A stretch of DNA of 64,000 bases from JADJPO01 sp963825645. Its GTDB lineage: Bacteria > Actinomycetota > Actinomycetes > Actinomycetales > Kineosporiaceae. The notes under the pieces are model-generated. The model made no database searches. It saw only the letters and a program-made list of their open reading frames with translations, and was not told the DNA's origin. Positions 1 through 8,785 of this stretch are shown here, in pieces. Both the position numbers and the translations under genes were made by a program. The stretch spans positions 62,001 to 126,000 of the forward strand of contig CAWGTT010000009.1 in NCBI GenBank assembly GCA_963825645.1, in the 5' to 3' direction. Numbering within the stretch: position 1 is the stretch's first letter; each line of letters starts with the position of its first letter.

Positions 1-1482
1 GCAGCGGGCGAGGGCACCCGCATGAAATCGGCCGTCCCCAAGGTGCTGCACCGGATCGGGGGGGCCTCGCTGCTGGGCCACGCCATGGCGGCGGCGGCGG
101 ACCTGGCCCCCGAGCACCTCGTCGTCGTGGTCCGGCACGAGCGCGACCAGGTGGCCGCGCATGTCGCCGTGGTCGACCCAGATGCTGTGATCGCCGACCA
201 GGACGAGGTCAAGGGCACCGGCCGCGCCGTCCAGTGCGGGCTTGACGCCCTGACCCCGGCACTGACCGGGCCGCTCACCGGAACCGTGGTCGTCACCTAC
301 GGTGATGTGCCGCTGCTCACCGGGCAGACGCTGCACGATCTGGTCGAGGGGCACCACGCGGCGCGGAACGTGGTCACCGTGCTCACCGCCGAGGTCGCCG
401 ACCCGACCGGCTACGGGCGGGTTCTGCGTGACGGCGCCGGTGCGGTGGTCGGCATCGTCGAACACAAGGACGCCGACGGGTCCCAGCGCTCCGTCCGGGA
501 GATCAACTCGGGCATCTACGCCTTCGACGCGGCCGTCCTGGTCTCCGCACTGAAGCGCCTCACCGCCGACAACGCCCAGGGTGAGATGTACCTCACGGAC
601 GTGCTCGGCATCGCCCGCGCCGACGGCGGGAGGATCGGGGCGATGAGCACGGACGACGTGTGGCAGGTCGAGGGCGTCAACGACCGGGTGCAGCTGGCGG
701 CCATGGGCCGGGAGCTGAACTCCCGGGTGCTCGAGGGCTGGATGCGCGAGGGCGTGACCGTGGTCGACCCGGCCACCACCTGGGTCGACGTGTCGGTCAC
801 CCTGGCCCGCGACGTGACCCTGCTGCCCGGCGCCCAGCTGCACGGCTCGACCGAGATCGGTCCTGGCGCCAGCATCGGCCCGGACACCACCTTGATCGAC
901 TGCACCGTCGAGGACGGCGCCAGCGTGGTGCGCAGCCACGGCACCGGGGCGCTGATCGGTCCGGGTGCCGCCGTCGGCCCGTTCAGCTACCTGCGACCGG
1001 GAACACGGCTCGGCAGCGCCGCCAAGGTCGGTGCCTTCGTCGAGACCAAGAACAGCCAGGTCGGCGCCGGGTCGAAGGTGCCGCACCTGTCCTACGTCGG
1101 CGACGCGACGATCGGCGAGGGCTCCAATATCGGAGCGGCCACCGTCTTCGTGAACTACGACGGGGTGGCCAAGCACCGCACCACGATCGGTGACCATGTG
1201 CGGGTGGGCAGCGACACCATGCTCATCGCCCCCGTGACGGTGGGCGACGGGGCCTACACGGGGGCCGGCTCGGTGATCACCGAGGACGTTCCCCCCGGGG
1301 CGATGGGCGTGGCCCGGGCCCGGCAGCGCAACGTCGAGGGATGGGTGGCCCGGCGTCGTCCCGGAACCGCCGCCGCCAGGGCGGCCGAGGCGGCCCTGGC
1401 CTCCACGGGGCGGCCCGCTGGGCCGGTCAGCCACACCCAGGCGGCCCACGCAGCACAGGCAGCACCCGCCGAAGGGGAGTAG
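1..1482 (+). CDS. glmU: GlmU, bifunctional UDP-GlcNAc pyrophosphorylase / GlcN-1-P acetyltransferase (5' end missing)
   Basis: Makes UDP-N-acetylglucosamine for peptidoglycan: the C-terminal half acetylates glucosamine-1-phosphate and the N-terminal half transfers UMP. The reading frame is open from base 1 and starts inside the nucleotide-binding signature (AAGEGTRMKSAVPK, normally preceded by L), so roughly the first ten residues lie before the window; the ATG at 22 is internal. The uridyltransferase domain covers about 240 residues and is followed by hexapeptide repeats of a left-handed beta helix (many I/L-G-x4 units, for example IGPGASIGPDT). About 60 C-terminal residues are an Ala-rich tail. 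It is followed after 5 bases by prs, the usual actinobacterial order, so both are probably co-transcribed. Confidence 0.97.
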   Translation, partial: AAGEGTRMKSAVPKVLHRIGGASLLGHAMAAAADLAPEHLVVVVRHERDQVAAHVAVVDPDAVIADQDEVKGTGRAVQCGLDALTPALTGPLTGTVVVTYGDVPLLTGQTLHDLVEGHHAARNVVTVLTAEVADPTGYGRVLRDGAGAVVGIVEHKDADGSQRSVREINSGIYAFDAAVLVSALKRLTADNAQGEMYLTDVLGIARADGGRIGAMSTDDVWQVEGVNDRVQLAAMGRELNSRVLEGWMREGVTVVDPATTWVDVSVTLARDVTLLPGAQLHGSTEIGPGASIGPDTTLIDCTVEDGASVVRSHGTGALIGPGAAVGPFSYLRPGTRLGSAAKVGAFVETKNSQVGAGSKVPHLSYVGDATIGEGSNIGAATVFVNYDGVAKHRTTIGDHVRVGSDTMLIAPVTVGDGAYTGAGSVITEDVPPGAMGVARARQRNVEGWVARRRPGTAAARAAEAALASTGRPAGPVSHTQAAHAAQAAPAEGE

Positions 1483-1487
1483 CGACC

Positions 1488-2468
1488 ATGACCGCCCAGC
1501 TCACCTCACAGAACGAGAAACGACTGGTCATCGCGAGCGGGCGGGCCTTCCCCGGCCTCGCCGAGGAGATCGCCGCGGAGCTGGGCGTCTCGCTGCTGCC
1601 CACCACCGCGTACGACTTCGCCAGCGGCGAGATCTACGTCCGGTTCGGCGAGAGCGTGCGGGGGAGCGACGCCTTCGTGGTGCAGAGCCACTGTGCTCCG
1701 ATCAACCAGTGGGTGATGGAACAGCTGATCATGGTCGACGCGCTGAAGCGGGCCTCGGCCAAGCGAATCACCGTGATCGCTCCGTTCTTCCCCTACGCCC
1801 GCCAGGACAAGAAGCACCGGGGCCGCGAGCCGATCTCCGCGCGCCTGATCGCCGATCTGTTCAAGACGGCGGGCGCCAGCCGGATCATCTCGGTCGACCT
1901 GCACACGGCGCAGATCCAGGGCTTCTTCGACGGCCCGGTCGACCACTTGTGGGCGTTGCCGCTGCTGGCCGACTACGTGCGCGGTCGGGTGGACCGCTCC
2001 AAGCTGACCATCGTCAGCCCGGACGCCGGGCGGGTGCGGGTGGCCGACGTCTGGTCAGACCGCCTGGCCGCACCGCTGGCGATCATCCACAAGCGGCGCG
2101 ACCCCAGCGTGCCCAACACCTCGAAGGTGCACGAGGTGGTCGGCCAGGTCGAGGGCCGCACCTGCCTGCTGGTCGACGACATGATCGACACGGCCGGCAC
2201 CATCGTCCAGGCGGCCGAGGCGCTGAGGGAGAACGGCGCCGCGCAGGTGATCGTGGCGGCTACGCACCCGATCCTGTCCGGCCCGGCGGTGGACCGGCTC
2301 AAGAACAGCTTCATCAGCGAGGTGATCGTGACCAACACGATGCCGATCGCCGCGGACCGGATGTTTCCGAAGCTGACCGTGCTGTCCATCGCCCCGATGC
2401 TCGCCCGCGCGGTCCGTGAGGTCTTCGACGACGGCTCGGTGACCTCGCTCTTCGAGGGCAACGTCTGA
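1488..2468 (+). CDS. prs: Ribose-phosphate pyrophosphokinase (PRPP synthetase)
   Basis: Transfers pyrophosphate from ATP to ribose-5-phosphate, giving PRPP for purine, pyrimidine, histidine and tryptophan synthesis; cytosolic. The 326-residue product has the family length. Visible signatures are PYARQDKK near residue 101 (ATP-binding flexible loop), DLHTAQIQGFF near 137 and the PRPP-binding loop LLVDDMIDTAGTI near 227. The ATG at 1488 follows GGGGAG by about 7 bases and gives the standard N-terminus; an upstream in-frame ATG lies deep inside glmU and is not credible. Probably in one operon with glmU. Confidence 0.97.
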   Translation: MTAQLTSQNEKRLVIASGRAFPGLAEEIAAELGVSLLPTTAYDFASGEIYVRFGESVRGSDAFVVQSHCAPINQWVMEQLIMVDALKRASAKRITVIAPFFPYARQDKKHRGREPISARLIADLFKTAGASRIISVDLHTAQIQGFFDGPVDHLWALPLLADYVRGRVDRSKLTIVSPDAGRVRVADVWSDRLAAPLAIIHKRRDPSVPNTSKVHEVVGQVEGRTCLLVDDMIDTAGTIVQAAEALRENGAAQVIVAATHPILSGPAVDRLKNSFISEVIVTNTMPIAADRMFPKLTVLSIAPMLARAVREVFDDGSVTSLFEGNV

Positions 2469-2727
2469 GGAGCCCTGCTCGGGCGTCGATGTGTTCGGGC
2501 AGACCCGATTTCAGATGCGGCCGTTCGCGCGGCTACCATGTGCCGGTTGCCTCGGCGAGGGATTCCGTTCGACGGAACCGTGATCGACGCGGTGCGTTCT
2601 GCACACGGCGTCACCGCGGAACCGTCCCGGCCCCGCCCGTGGCACGACTGGCAGCGCACCGCACACCCGGCACACCGGGACGACGAACGAGACGCCGAGG
2701 CCCAGCGCCTCAGGACGAGGAGAGAAC

Positions 2728-3351
2728 GTGTCCGAGGTCAAGCTCACGGCCGAGAAGCGCACCGAGTTCGGCAAGGGAGCCGCTCGCCGTCTGCGTCGAG
2801 ACCACAAGGTTCCCGCCGTCCTGTACGGACACGGTGCCGACCCGGTGCACCTGGCGCTACCCGGGCACGCCACGATGATGGCGCTGAAGCAGTCCAACGC
2901 CCTGCTCGCCATCGACCTGGATGGCTCCACCAAGCTCGCCCTGCCCAAGGACGTGCAGCGGCACGCGATCAAGGGCGTGATCGAGCACGTCGACCTGATT
3001 CTCGTGCGGCGCGGCGAGAAGGTCACCGTCGACGTCCCGCTGTACGTGGTGGGGGAGCCCGCTCCCGGCACCCTGGTCGCCATCGAGCTGAACGCGCTGT
3101 CGGTGATGGTCGAGGCCACCAGCATTCCCTCCTCCATCGAGGTCGATGTCGAGGGCCTCGAGGCCGGCTCGCAGATCACCACCGGACAGATCGCCCTCCC
3201 GGACGGCACCGAGCTGGCCATCGAGCCCGATCTGCTCGCCGTACGCGTCAGCCTCCCGGCGGCGGAGGCCGCCGAGGAGGGCGCCGCCGCCGAGGTCACC
3301 GAGGACCTCGCTGCGGCCGAGGCGAGCGCGGACGCCGGCGGCGAAGACTGA
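2728..3351 (+). CDS. rplY: 50S ribosomal protein L25 (CTC type, two domains)
   Basis: Binds 5S rRNA in the large ribosomal subunit. The 207-residue protein is the long CTC/TL5 form: an N-terminal L25 domain (about residues 1-90, with TEFGKGAARRLRRDHKVPAVLYG) and a C-terminal TL5 beta domain, then an acidic Ala/Glu-rich tail. GTG at 2728 is preceded by AGGAGAGAAC at good spacing. It is separated from prs by 259 bases, in which I see no further gene, so it may have its own promoter. It overlaps pth by four bases. Confidence 0.95.
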   Translation: MSEVKLTAEKRTEFGKGAARRLRRDHKVPAVLYGHGADPVHLALPGHATMMALKQSNALLAIDLDGSTKLALPKDVQRHAIKGVIEHVDLILVRRGEKVTVDVPLYVVGEPAPGTLVAIELNALSVMVEATSIPSSIEVDVEGLEAGSQITTGQIALPDGTELAIEPDLLAVRVSLPAAEAAEEGAAAEVTEDLAAAEASADAGGED

Positions 3352-4007
3352 CCGAGCGGCCCGCACCCGTCGGTGACGGGCGGCCGGAGAGGCCGCAGGA
3401 GCCGTCGCAGGGCCACCCCTGGCTCGTCGTCGGTCTGGGCAACCCCGGGGACCGGTACGCCCGCAACCGGCACAACGCCGGCGCGATGGCGCTGGACGCG
3501 GCATGCGCCGAGTTCGGCGCCCGGTTCTCCGCGCACCGGACCCGGGCCCAGGTCGCCCAGCTGCGCCTGCCGCCGATGGGCACCGTGCCCGGACCGGGGA
3601 TCGTGCTGGCCAAACCGTCCTGCTACGTGAACGAGTCCGGCGGGCCGGTGAGCGCGCTGGTGCGGTTCTACAAGGTGCCGGTGGCCCGTCTGCTCGTCGT
3701 CCACGATGAGCTGGACCTGCCGTTCGGCCAGCTTCGGCTCAAGGTGTCCGGGGGCGAGGGCGGTCACAACGGGCTGCGTTCGATCTCGGCAGCATTGGGC
3801 ACCCGGGACTACTGTCGGCTGCGCCTGGGCATCGGACGACCCCCGGGACGCATGGACGCCGCCGACTTCGTACTGCGCGACTTCGCGGCGGGGGAGCGGG
3901 CCGAGGCCGACGTGATGGTGGCCCAGGCCGCCGACGTGATCGCCGATGTCGCCCGGCTCGGCTGGGAGCGGGCGCAGGCCGAGGTCAACACCCGGGCCGG
4001 GGCCTGA
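3348..4007 (+). CDS. pth: Peptidyl-tRNA hydrolase, probable CTG start
   Basis: Releases tRNA from peptidyl-tRNA that drops off ribosomes. The core begins WLVVGLGNPGDRYARNRHN (catalytic His in that segment) and continues with KPSCYVNESG and DELDLPFG and GGHNGLRS, all family signatures. There is no ATG, GTG or TTG in this frame between the conserved N-terminus and the middle of rplY. The only plausible initiator is CTG at 3348, which overlaps the rplY stop as CTGA, the analogue of ATGA coupling; this gives 219 residues with a short leader of about 25. The start is therefore uncertain, the gene is not. Confidence 0.9.
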   Translation: MTERPAPVGDGRPERPQEPSQGHPWLVVGLGNPGDRYARNRHNAGAMALDAACAEFGARFSAHRTRAQVAQLRLPPMGTVPGPGIVLAKPSCYVNESGGPVSALVRFYKVPVARLLVVHDELDLPFGQLRLKVSGGEGGHNGLRSISAALGTRDYCRLRLGIGRPPGRMDAADFVLRDFAAGERAEADVMVAQAADVIADVARLGWERAQAEVNTRAGA

Positions 4008-4174
4008 GCCCCTCGGTCATCGGTGCCGGTCAGGGCTGGTATCGCCCGTTCGCGGAGCCGTCGTCCACTGTTCGGAGGGTTTCGGGCGTCAGGTTGTGCA
4101 GCACGCGGGCACACACGGGCAAAGCGGGACCCGCGATGCCTATAGTCCAGGACAGTCGAGACCTGGAGGCGACC

Positions 4175-5080
4175 ATGGCCGTCGCGACGTCGCTGGCTGC
4201 GACGGCGCCGTCGACGCACCGGTCCGGCTACCGGCTGACCCTGCTGCCCCGCCCTGATCTGGTCGGCCCGACGGACGCGGCGGCCGTGCTGGAACGGCAC
4301 CGGCGACTGGCGCTGTGCGCCGACGCGGGCGTTGCGCTGACGGTGAGCCTTCCGCTCGCCTCGTTCTCGCCCTGGTCGGGTGCCGGACTTGTGCACTGGG
4401 TGGCTGCCATGCTGCTCCCCGCGCTGTGGATCGCCGTCCTGGCCGTGCGTGGGTGCTACGGGACGAAGCTGCTGACCGACGGGACCGCTCAGTGCCTGCG
4501 GTCGATGGCCGGCGCCGTGTTCTTGATCGGTGCGGCTCTGCTCGCGGTGCCGGCCCACCTGCACGAGCGGCCGCCGCTCGCCGTGCCGGTGGCCGCGCTG
4601 ACCCTCGGGGTGGGCTCGGGTCTGACCCGACGGCTGGTCCGTCGCTCGATCGCTCGTCAGCAGCGTCGCGGTCGCGGCGTGCACCGGACCCTCGTGGTCG
4701 GGCATCCGGAACCGGTCGCCCGGTTGATCACCGATCTCGAGGGCCCATCGGGACGAGGCCTGGTGGCGGTCGGGGCGTTCCTGCAGGTCGTGGATGGTTC
4801 GGTGGGCGTCGCGCTGCCGGTCGACGAGGTTCTCCAGACGGTCGACGACCTCGCAGTGGGCGTCGTGGTCCTGGCCCAGGGGGAGAGCGGTGGCGGTGAG
4901 CCGCAGGGCGGGCCGGCCGAGGAGCTGGCGTCGGGACTGGCGGCGCGTGGGGTCGAGCTCCTGGACCGCAGCGGCCGGCGGCGTCCGCGGTGGCCGCCCG
5001 GCGTCGTGGCCTGCGGTACGGTCAAGGGGGCGCTGGCATCGGCGCAATCGTCCCGGTTCGCCTGGCGCCGTCCGCGGTGA
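4175..5080 (+). CDS. N-terminal half of a polyprenyl glycosyl-phosphotransferase, catalytic domain absent
   Basis: Resembles the N-terminal region of exopolysaccharide polyprenyl glycosyl-phosphotransferases (WbaP/WcaJ-like): four hydrophobic segments between about residues 45 and 150, an Arg-rich turn, then a nucleotide-fold CoA-binding-like segment beginning HRTLVVGHPEPVARLI. Full-length proteins are about 450-500 residues and end in the bacterial sugar transferase domain; this one stops at 301 with no such domain here or in another frame before cysQ. ATG 4175 follows GGAGG by 5 bases. It is either a decayed gene or a stand-alone membrane/regulatory remnant. Polysaccharide genes occur 3 kb downstream (PssD/PssE-like), which fits an old capsule locus. 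The family assignment is moderate. Confidence 0.6.
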   Translation: MAVATSLAATAPSTHRSGYRLTLLPRPDLVGPTDAAAVLERHRRLALCADAGVALTVSLPLASFSPWSGAGLVHWVAAMLLPALWIAVLAVRGCYGTKLLTDGTAQCLRSMAGAVFLIGAALLAVPAHLHERPPLAVPVAALTLGVGSGLTRRLVRRSIARQQRRGRGVHRTLVVGHPEPVARLITDLEGPSGRGLVAVGAFLQVVDGSVGVALPVDEVLQTVDDLAVGVVVLAQGESGGGEPQGGPAEELASGLAARGVELLDRSGRRRPRWPPGVVACGTVKGALASAQSSRFAWRRPR

Positions 5081-5154
5081 TCCGGCGCGCGCCGGCCGGC
5101 CCCTCGTCGACGCCTTGGCGTTCTGACCGACCTGCTTCGACCGGAGGCTACCTG

Positions 5155-5949
5155 GTGACCCGAGACAGCGGCGTACTGCCCGACCACGCCCTGACCGTCC
5201 TGACGGACGACGCGCTGGCCCGCGCGCTCGCCGTCCGGGCCGGGCAGGTACTGGTGCGCATCCGGGTCGAAGGCCTCACCGGGGCCGAGCTGCGCTCGGC
5301 CGGGGACGCGGGCTCGCAGGCCGAGCTCGCCCGGCTCATCGCGACCGCCCGCCCGGGCGACGCGGTCCTGTCCGAGGAGGCCGCGGACGACGCGGCGCGG
5401 CTGTCGGCCGGCCGAGTCTGGATCATCGACCCGTTGGACGGGACTCGCGAGTTCTCCGAGCCCGGCCGCCTCGACTGGGCCGTGCACGTGGCTCTGTGGT
5501 CCGACGACGACCTCGTCGCCGGGGCGGTGGCGATGCCCGCGGACGGCGTCTGCTACGCCACCGACGACCCGCCATCACTGCCGGCCCGACCCGAGGGGCC
5601 GCTGCGCCTGGCGGTCAGCCGGACCCGACCGCCCGCGTTCGTCGCCGAGCTCGCCGACACGCTCGGCGCGGAGCTGGTGCCGATGGGCTCGGCCGGCGTC
5701 AAGTGCGCCTCCGTCTGGCGCGGCGAGGCCGACGCCTACGTGCACGCCGGCGGCCAGTTCGAATGGGACTCCGCGGCTCCCGTGGCGGTGGCACGCGCGG
5801 TCGGGCTGCACACCAGCCGGGTGGACGGCTCGGTCCTGGTGTACAACCGGTCCGATCCCCGCCTGCCCGATCTGGTGGTCTGCCGGCCAGAGGTGGCCGG
5901 GGACGTCGTCCGGGCCACTTCTGCCCTGGCTGCGGCCCAGCCCGCCTGA
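5155..5949 (+). CDS. cysQ: 3'(2'),5'-bisphosphate nucleotidase, CysQ / inositol monophosphatase family
   Basis: Hydrolyses PAP (and PAPS), the by-product of sulfotransfer and PAPS reduction, to AMP. The Li-sensitive phosphatase metal site is visible: LSEEAADD supplies the Glu, and WIIDPLDGTREFSE is the DPxDGT motif; the C-terminal EWDSAAP matches the family WDxAA motif. Length 264 is normal. GTG 5155 sits 7 bases after GGAGG, so this start is preferred over longer in-frame alternatives. It lies 19 bases upstream of cysD, so the three cys genes form one sulfate-activation operon. Confidence 0.9.
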   Translation: MTRDSGVLPDHALTVLTDDALARALAVRAGQVLVRIRVEGLTGAELRSAGDAGSQAELARLIATARPGDAVLSEEAADDAARLSAGRVWIIDPLDGTREFSEPGRLDWAVHVALWSDDDLVAGAVAMPADGVCYATDDPPSLPARPEGPLRLAVSRTRPPAFVAELADTLGAELVPMGSAGVKCASVWRGEADAYVHAGGQFEWDSAAPVAVARAVGLHTSRVDGSVLVYNRSDPRLPDLVVCRPEVAGDVVRATSALAAAQPA

Positions 5950-5968
5950 CGTGCGAGAGATTGACCAC

Positions 5969-6892
5969 ATGAGCGATTCCGTCGCAACGACCTACGAGTA
6001 CCGGCTTACCGAGCTCGCGACCTTGGAGTCGGAGTCGATCCACGTCTTCCGGGAGGTGGCTGCGGAGCTGGAGCGCCCGGTCCTGCTGTTCTCCGGCGGC
6101 AAGGACTCGATCGTCATGCTCCGCCTGGCGGAGAAGGCGTTCTGGCCGGCGCGGATCCCGTTCCCCGTGCTGCATGTCGACACCGGCCACAACTTCGGTG
6201 AGGTGATCGAGTTCCGTGACGCCCGGGTGGCCGAGCTGGGCGTCCAGCTGATCGTGGCCAGCGTGCCCGACGCGATCGCCTCGGGGCTGGTGCACGAGCC
6301 GCCCGACGGAACCCGCAACCGGATCCAGACCCCGGTGCTGCTGGAGGCATTGGAGAAGCACGGGTTCACCGCGGCCTTCGGCGGTGCCCGGCGCGACGAG
6401 GACAAGGCCCGGGCCAAGGAGCGGGTGTTCTCCTTCCGCGACGAGTTCGGCCAGTGGGACCCGAAGAACCAGCGCCCCGAGCTGTGGTCGATCTACAACG
6501 GCCGGATCCATATCGGGGAGTCGATCCGGGTTTTCCCGCTGTCCAACTGGACCGAGCTCGACATCTGGCAGTACGTCCAGCGGGAGCGGATCGAGCTGCC
6601 GAGCATCTACTTCGCCCACGAGCGCGAGGTGTTCGACCGCGGCGGGATGCTGTACGCCAGCAACGAGTTCTGCCGGCCGAAGGCGGGCGAGACCACCTTC
6701 GTCGAGCGGGTGCGCTACCGCACCGTGGGCGACGCCAGCCTGACCGCGGCGGTCCGCAGCGATGCGGACACCCTCGAGAAGATCATCGAGGAGGTCGCCT
6801 CCACCCGGATCACGGAGCGGGGCGCCACCCGTGGGGACGACAAGTTCAGCGAGGCCGCGATGGAGGACCGCAAACGGGAGGGGTACTTCTGA
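5969..6892 (+). CDS. cysD: Sulfate adenylyltransferase subunit 2
   Basis: Catalytic ATP sulfurylase subunit that makes adenylyl sulfate (APS) from ATP and sulfate, driven by GTP hydrolysis in CysN. The PP-loop SGGKDS lies at residues 42-47, with LHVDTGHNFGEVIEFRD and the C-terminal REGYF ending typical of CysD. Length 307 is as expected. ATG 5969 is chosen because GAGAG stands at suitable distance; a GTG at 5951 would add six residues but lacks a Shine-Dalgarno sequence. cysN starts 2 bases after the stop. Confidence 0.96.
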   Translation: MSDSVATTYEYRLTELATLESESIHVFREVAAELERPVLLFSGGKDSIVMLRLAEKAFWPARIPFPVLHVDTGHNFGEVIEFRDARVAELGVQLIVASVPDAIASGLVHEPPDGTRNRIQTPVLLEALEKHGFTAAFGGARRDEDKARAKERVFSFRDEFGQWDPKNQRPELWSIYNGRIHIGESIRVFPLSNWTELDIWQYVQRERIELPSIYFAHEREVFDRGGMLYASNEFCRPKAGETTFVERVRYRTVGDASLTAAVRSDADTLEKIIEEVASTRITERGATRGDDKFSEAAMEDRKREGYF

Positions 6893-6894
6893 GC

Positions 6895-8160
6895 ATGGGC
6901 GGGGTTATGAGTAACGACATGCTGCGCTTCGCCACCGCCGGCTCGGTCGACGACGGCAAGAGCACCCTGATCGGCCGGTTGCTCTACGACTCGAAGTCGA
7001 TCTTCGTCGACCAGCTCGACGCGGTCGAGCAGGCCAGCGCCCGGATGGGCGACGACTACGTGAACCTGGCCCTGCTGACCGACGGCCTGCGGGCCGAGCG
7101 GGAGCAGGGGATCACCATCGACGTGGCGTACCGCTACTTCGCCACGCCGCGCAGGAAGTTCATCATCGCCGACACCCCCGGGCACATCCAGTACACCCGG
7201 AACATGGTCACGGGGGCCTCCACCGCGGACCTGGCGATCATCCTGGTCGACGCCCGCAAGGGTCTGGTCGAGCAGAGCCGGCGGCACGCCTTCATCGCCA
7301 CCCTGCTGCGGGTGCCGCACCTGGTACTCGCGGTCAACAAGATGGACCTGGTCGACTACTCCCAGGACGTCTTCGAGTCGATCAGCAACGAGTTCACCCG
7401 GTTCGCGACCAAGCTGGACGTGCCGGACCTGACGGTGATCCCGATCTCGGCGCTGAACGGCGACAACATCGTGACCCGGTCGGCGGTGACGTCCTGGTAC
7501 CAGGGCCCGTCGCTGCTGCACCACCTCGAGCACGTGCACGTCTCCAGCGACCGCAACCTGGTCGACGCGCGCTTCCCGGTGCAGTATGTGATCCGCCCCC
7601 AGTCGGCGCAGCACCGGGACTACCGCGGCTACGCCGGCACCATCGCCAGCGGCGTGTTCAAGCCCGGTGACGAGATCGTCGTCCTGCCCTCGGGGTTCTC
7701 CAGCCGGATCGCCTCGATCGAGACGATCGACGGCGACGTGGCCGAGGCCTTCCCGCCGATGGCGGTGACGATCCGGCTCACCGACGAGATCGACGTCAGC
7801 CGCGGGGACATGATCTGTCGACCGCACAACGCGCCGATGGTCACCCAGGACGTCGAGGCGATGATCTGCTGGATGAGCGACCGTCCGCTGCGCCAGGGCG
7901 CCAAGCTCGCCCTCAAGCACACCACCAAGTCGGTGCGCACGATGGTCAAGGACCTGCGCTACACCCTGGACATCAATACCCTGCACCGCCATGAGGGCAC
8001 CGCCGAGCTCGCTCTGAACGAGATCGGCCGGGTGCTGCTGCGCACCACCGGCCCGCTGTTCGCCGATCCCTACCGCCGCAACCGGCAGACCGGCTCCTTC
8101 GTGCTCATCGACGAGGCGACCAACGTCACCGCCGGTGCCGGCATGATCCTCGAGGGCTGA
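6895..8160 (+). CDS. cysN: Sulfate adenylyltransferase subunit 1 (GTPase), without fused APS kinase
   Basis: EF-Tu-like GTPase partner of CysD. G1 motif GSVDDGKST at about residues 16-24, G3 DTPGH near 93 and G4 NKMD near 148, followed by two beta-barrel domains. The protein ends at 421 residues, so unlike many actinobacterial CysN proteins there is no C-terminal CysC kinase; an APS kinase is instead encoded at 45129. GGGAGGGG precedes ATG 6895 by about 10 bases; ATGs at 6907 and 6919 are alternatives. Co-transcribed with cysQ and cysD. Confidence 0.96.
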   Translation: MGGVMSNDMLRFATAGSVDDGKSTLIGRLLYDSKSIFVDQLDAVEQASARMGDDYVNLALLTDGLRAEREQGITIDVAYRYFATPRRKFIIADTPGHIQYTRNMVTGASTADLAIILVDARKGLVEQSRRHAFIATLLRVPHLVLAVNKMDLVDYSQDVFESISNEFTRFATKLDVPDLTVIPISALNGDNIVTRSAVTSWYQGPSLLHHLEHVHVSSDRNLVDARFPVQYVIRPQSAQHRDYRGYAGTIASGVFKPGDEIVVLPSGFSSRIASIETIDGDVAEAFPPMAVTIRLTDEIDVSRGDMICRPHNAPMVTQDVEAMICWMSDRPLRQGAKLALKHTTKSVRTMVKDLRYTLDINTLHRHEGTAELALNEIGRVLLRTTGPLFADPYRRNRQTGSFVLIDEATNVTAGAGMILEG

Positions 8161-8275
8161 GCCGGGCGGCATGCCACGACCTGGTCCGGACCGGACTAAG
8201 GATCTCGCGACGTCCGGCCGATGACTGGTGCAACCGCCGCTGCTGCTGCGGTCGTTGCTCTGTCGTGGAGGATTC

Positions 8276-8785
8276 GTGGCCGTATCCGAGACGCCCGACG
8301 CGGGCGCTGTGTCGGCGTCCTCGGGGAATGGCCCGCTGGACGTCCTGATGGTCTCCTCCAGCGGAGGACACCTCGCCCAGCTGACCGCGCTGGCGCCGTG
8401 GAGCAGGAACCATCACCGGCGCTGGGTGTGCTTCGACACCCCGGACGCGGTGAGCATCCTGAGCGGGGAGGACGTCGTGTGGGCGCACCATCCGACCACC
8501 CGCAGCCTGGCCAACCTGGTGCGCAACACCCGGCTGGCCTGGCGTGAGCTGCGCCGGCGCCGTCCGGACGTCGTGATCTCCACCGGGGCCGGGGTGGCCG
8601 TCCCCTTCTTCCTGCTGGCCAAGCTGTTCCGGGTGCCCACCGTGTACCTGGAGGTGTATGACCGGCTCGACAGCGCCACCGTCACCGGGCGGCTGTGCCG
8701 ACCGTTCGCGGACGCGATGCTCGTGCAGTGGGAGGAGCAGCGCTCGCTGTACCGGGGCGCCGACGTGGTGGGGTGCGTGCTGTGA
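8276..8785 (+). CDS. PssD/Alg14-like glycosyltransferase subunit
   Basis: Membrane-anchoring, acceptor-side half of a split GT-B glycosyltransferase (Alg14/PssD family) used for exopolysaccharide repeat-unit synthesis. The 169-residue protein has SSSGGHLAQL near residue 26, the family N-terminal motif, DVVISTGAGVAVPFFLLAKL (hydrophobic anchor), and VYLEVYDRLDSAT. GTG 8276 is close behind GGAGG. The stop overlaps the next start as GTGA, matching an obligate two-subunit enzyme. The 115-base gap after cysN suggests a separate transcription unit or loose read-through. Confidence 0.85.
   Translation: MAVSETPDAGAVSASSGNGPLDVLMVSSSGGHLAQLTALAPWSRNHHRRWVCFDTPDAVSILSGEDVVWAHHPTTRSLANLVRNTRLAWRELRRRRPDVVISTGAGVAVPFFLLAKLFRVPTVYLEVYDRLDSATVTGRLCRPFADAMLVQWEEQRSLYRGADVVGCVL

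Noticed and set aside
2469..2727. Possible small gene between prs and rplY
   Set aside because: Open frames there have no ribosome site or recognisable product; treated as a leader/promoter region with nothing specific visible.
5951..5968. Earlier GTG start for cysD at 5951
   Set aside because: No Shine-Dalgarno sequence before it, while ATG 5969 has one and gives the normal N-terminus.
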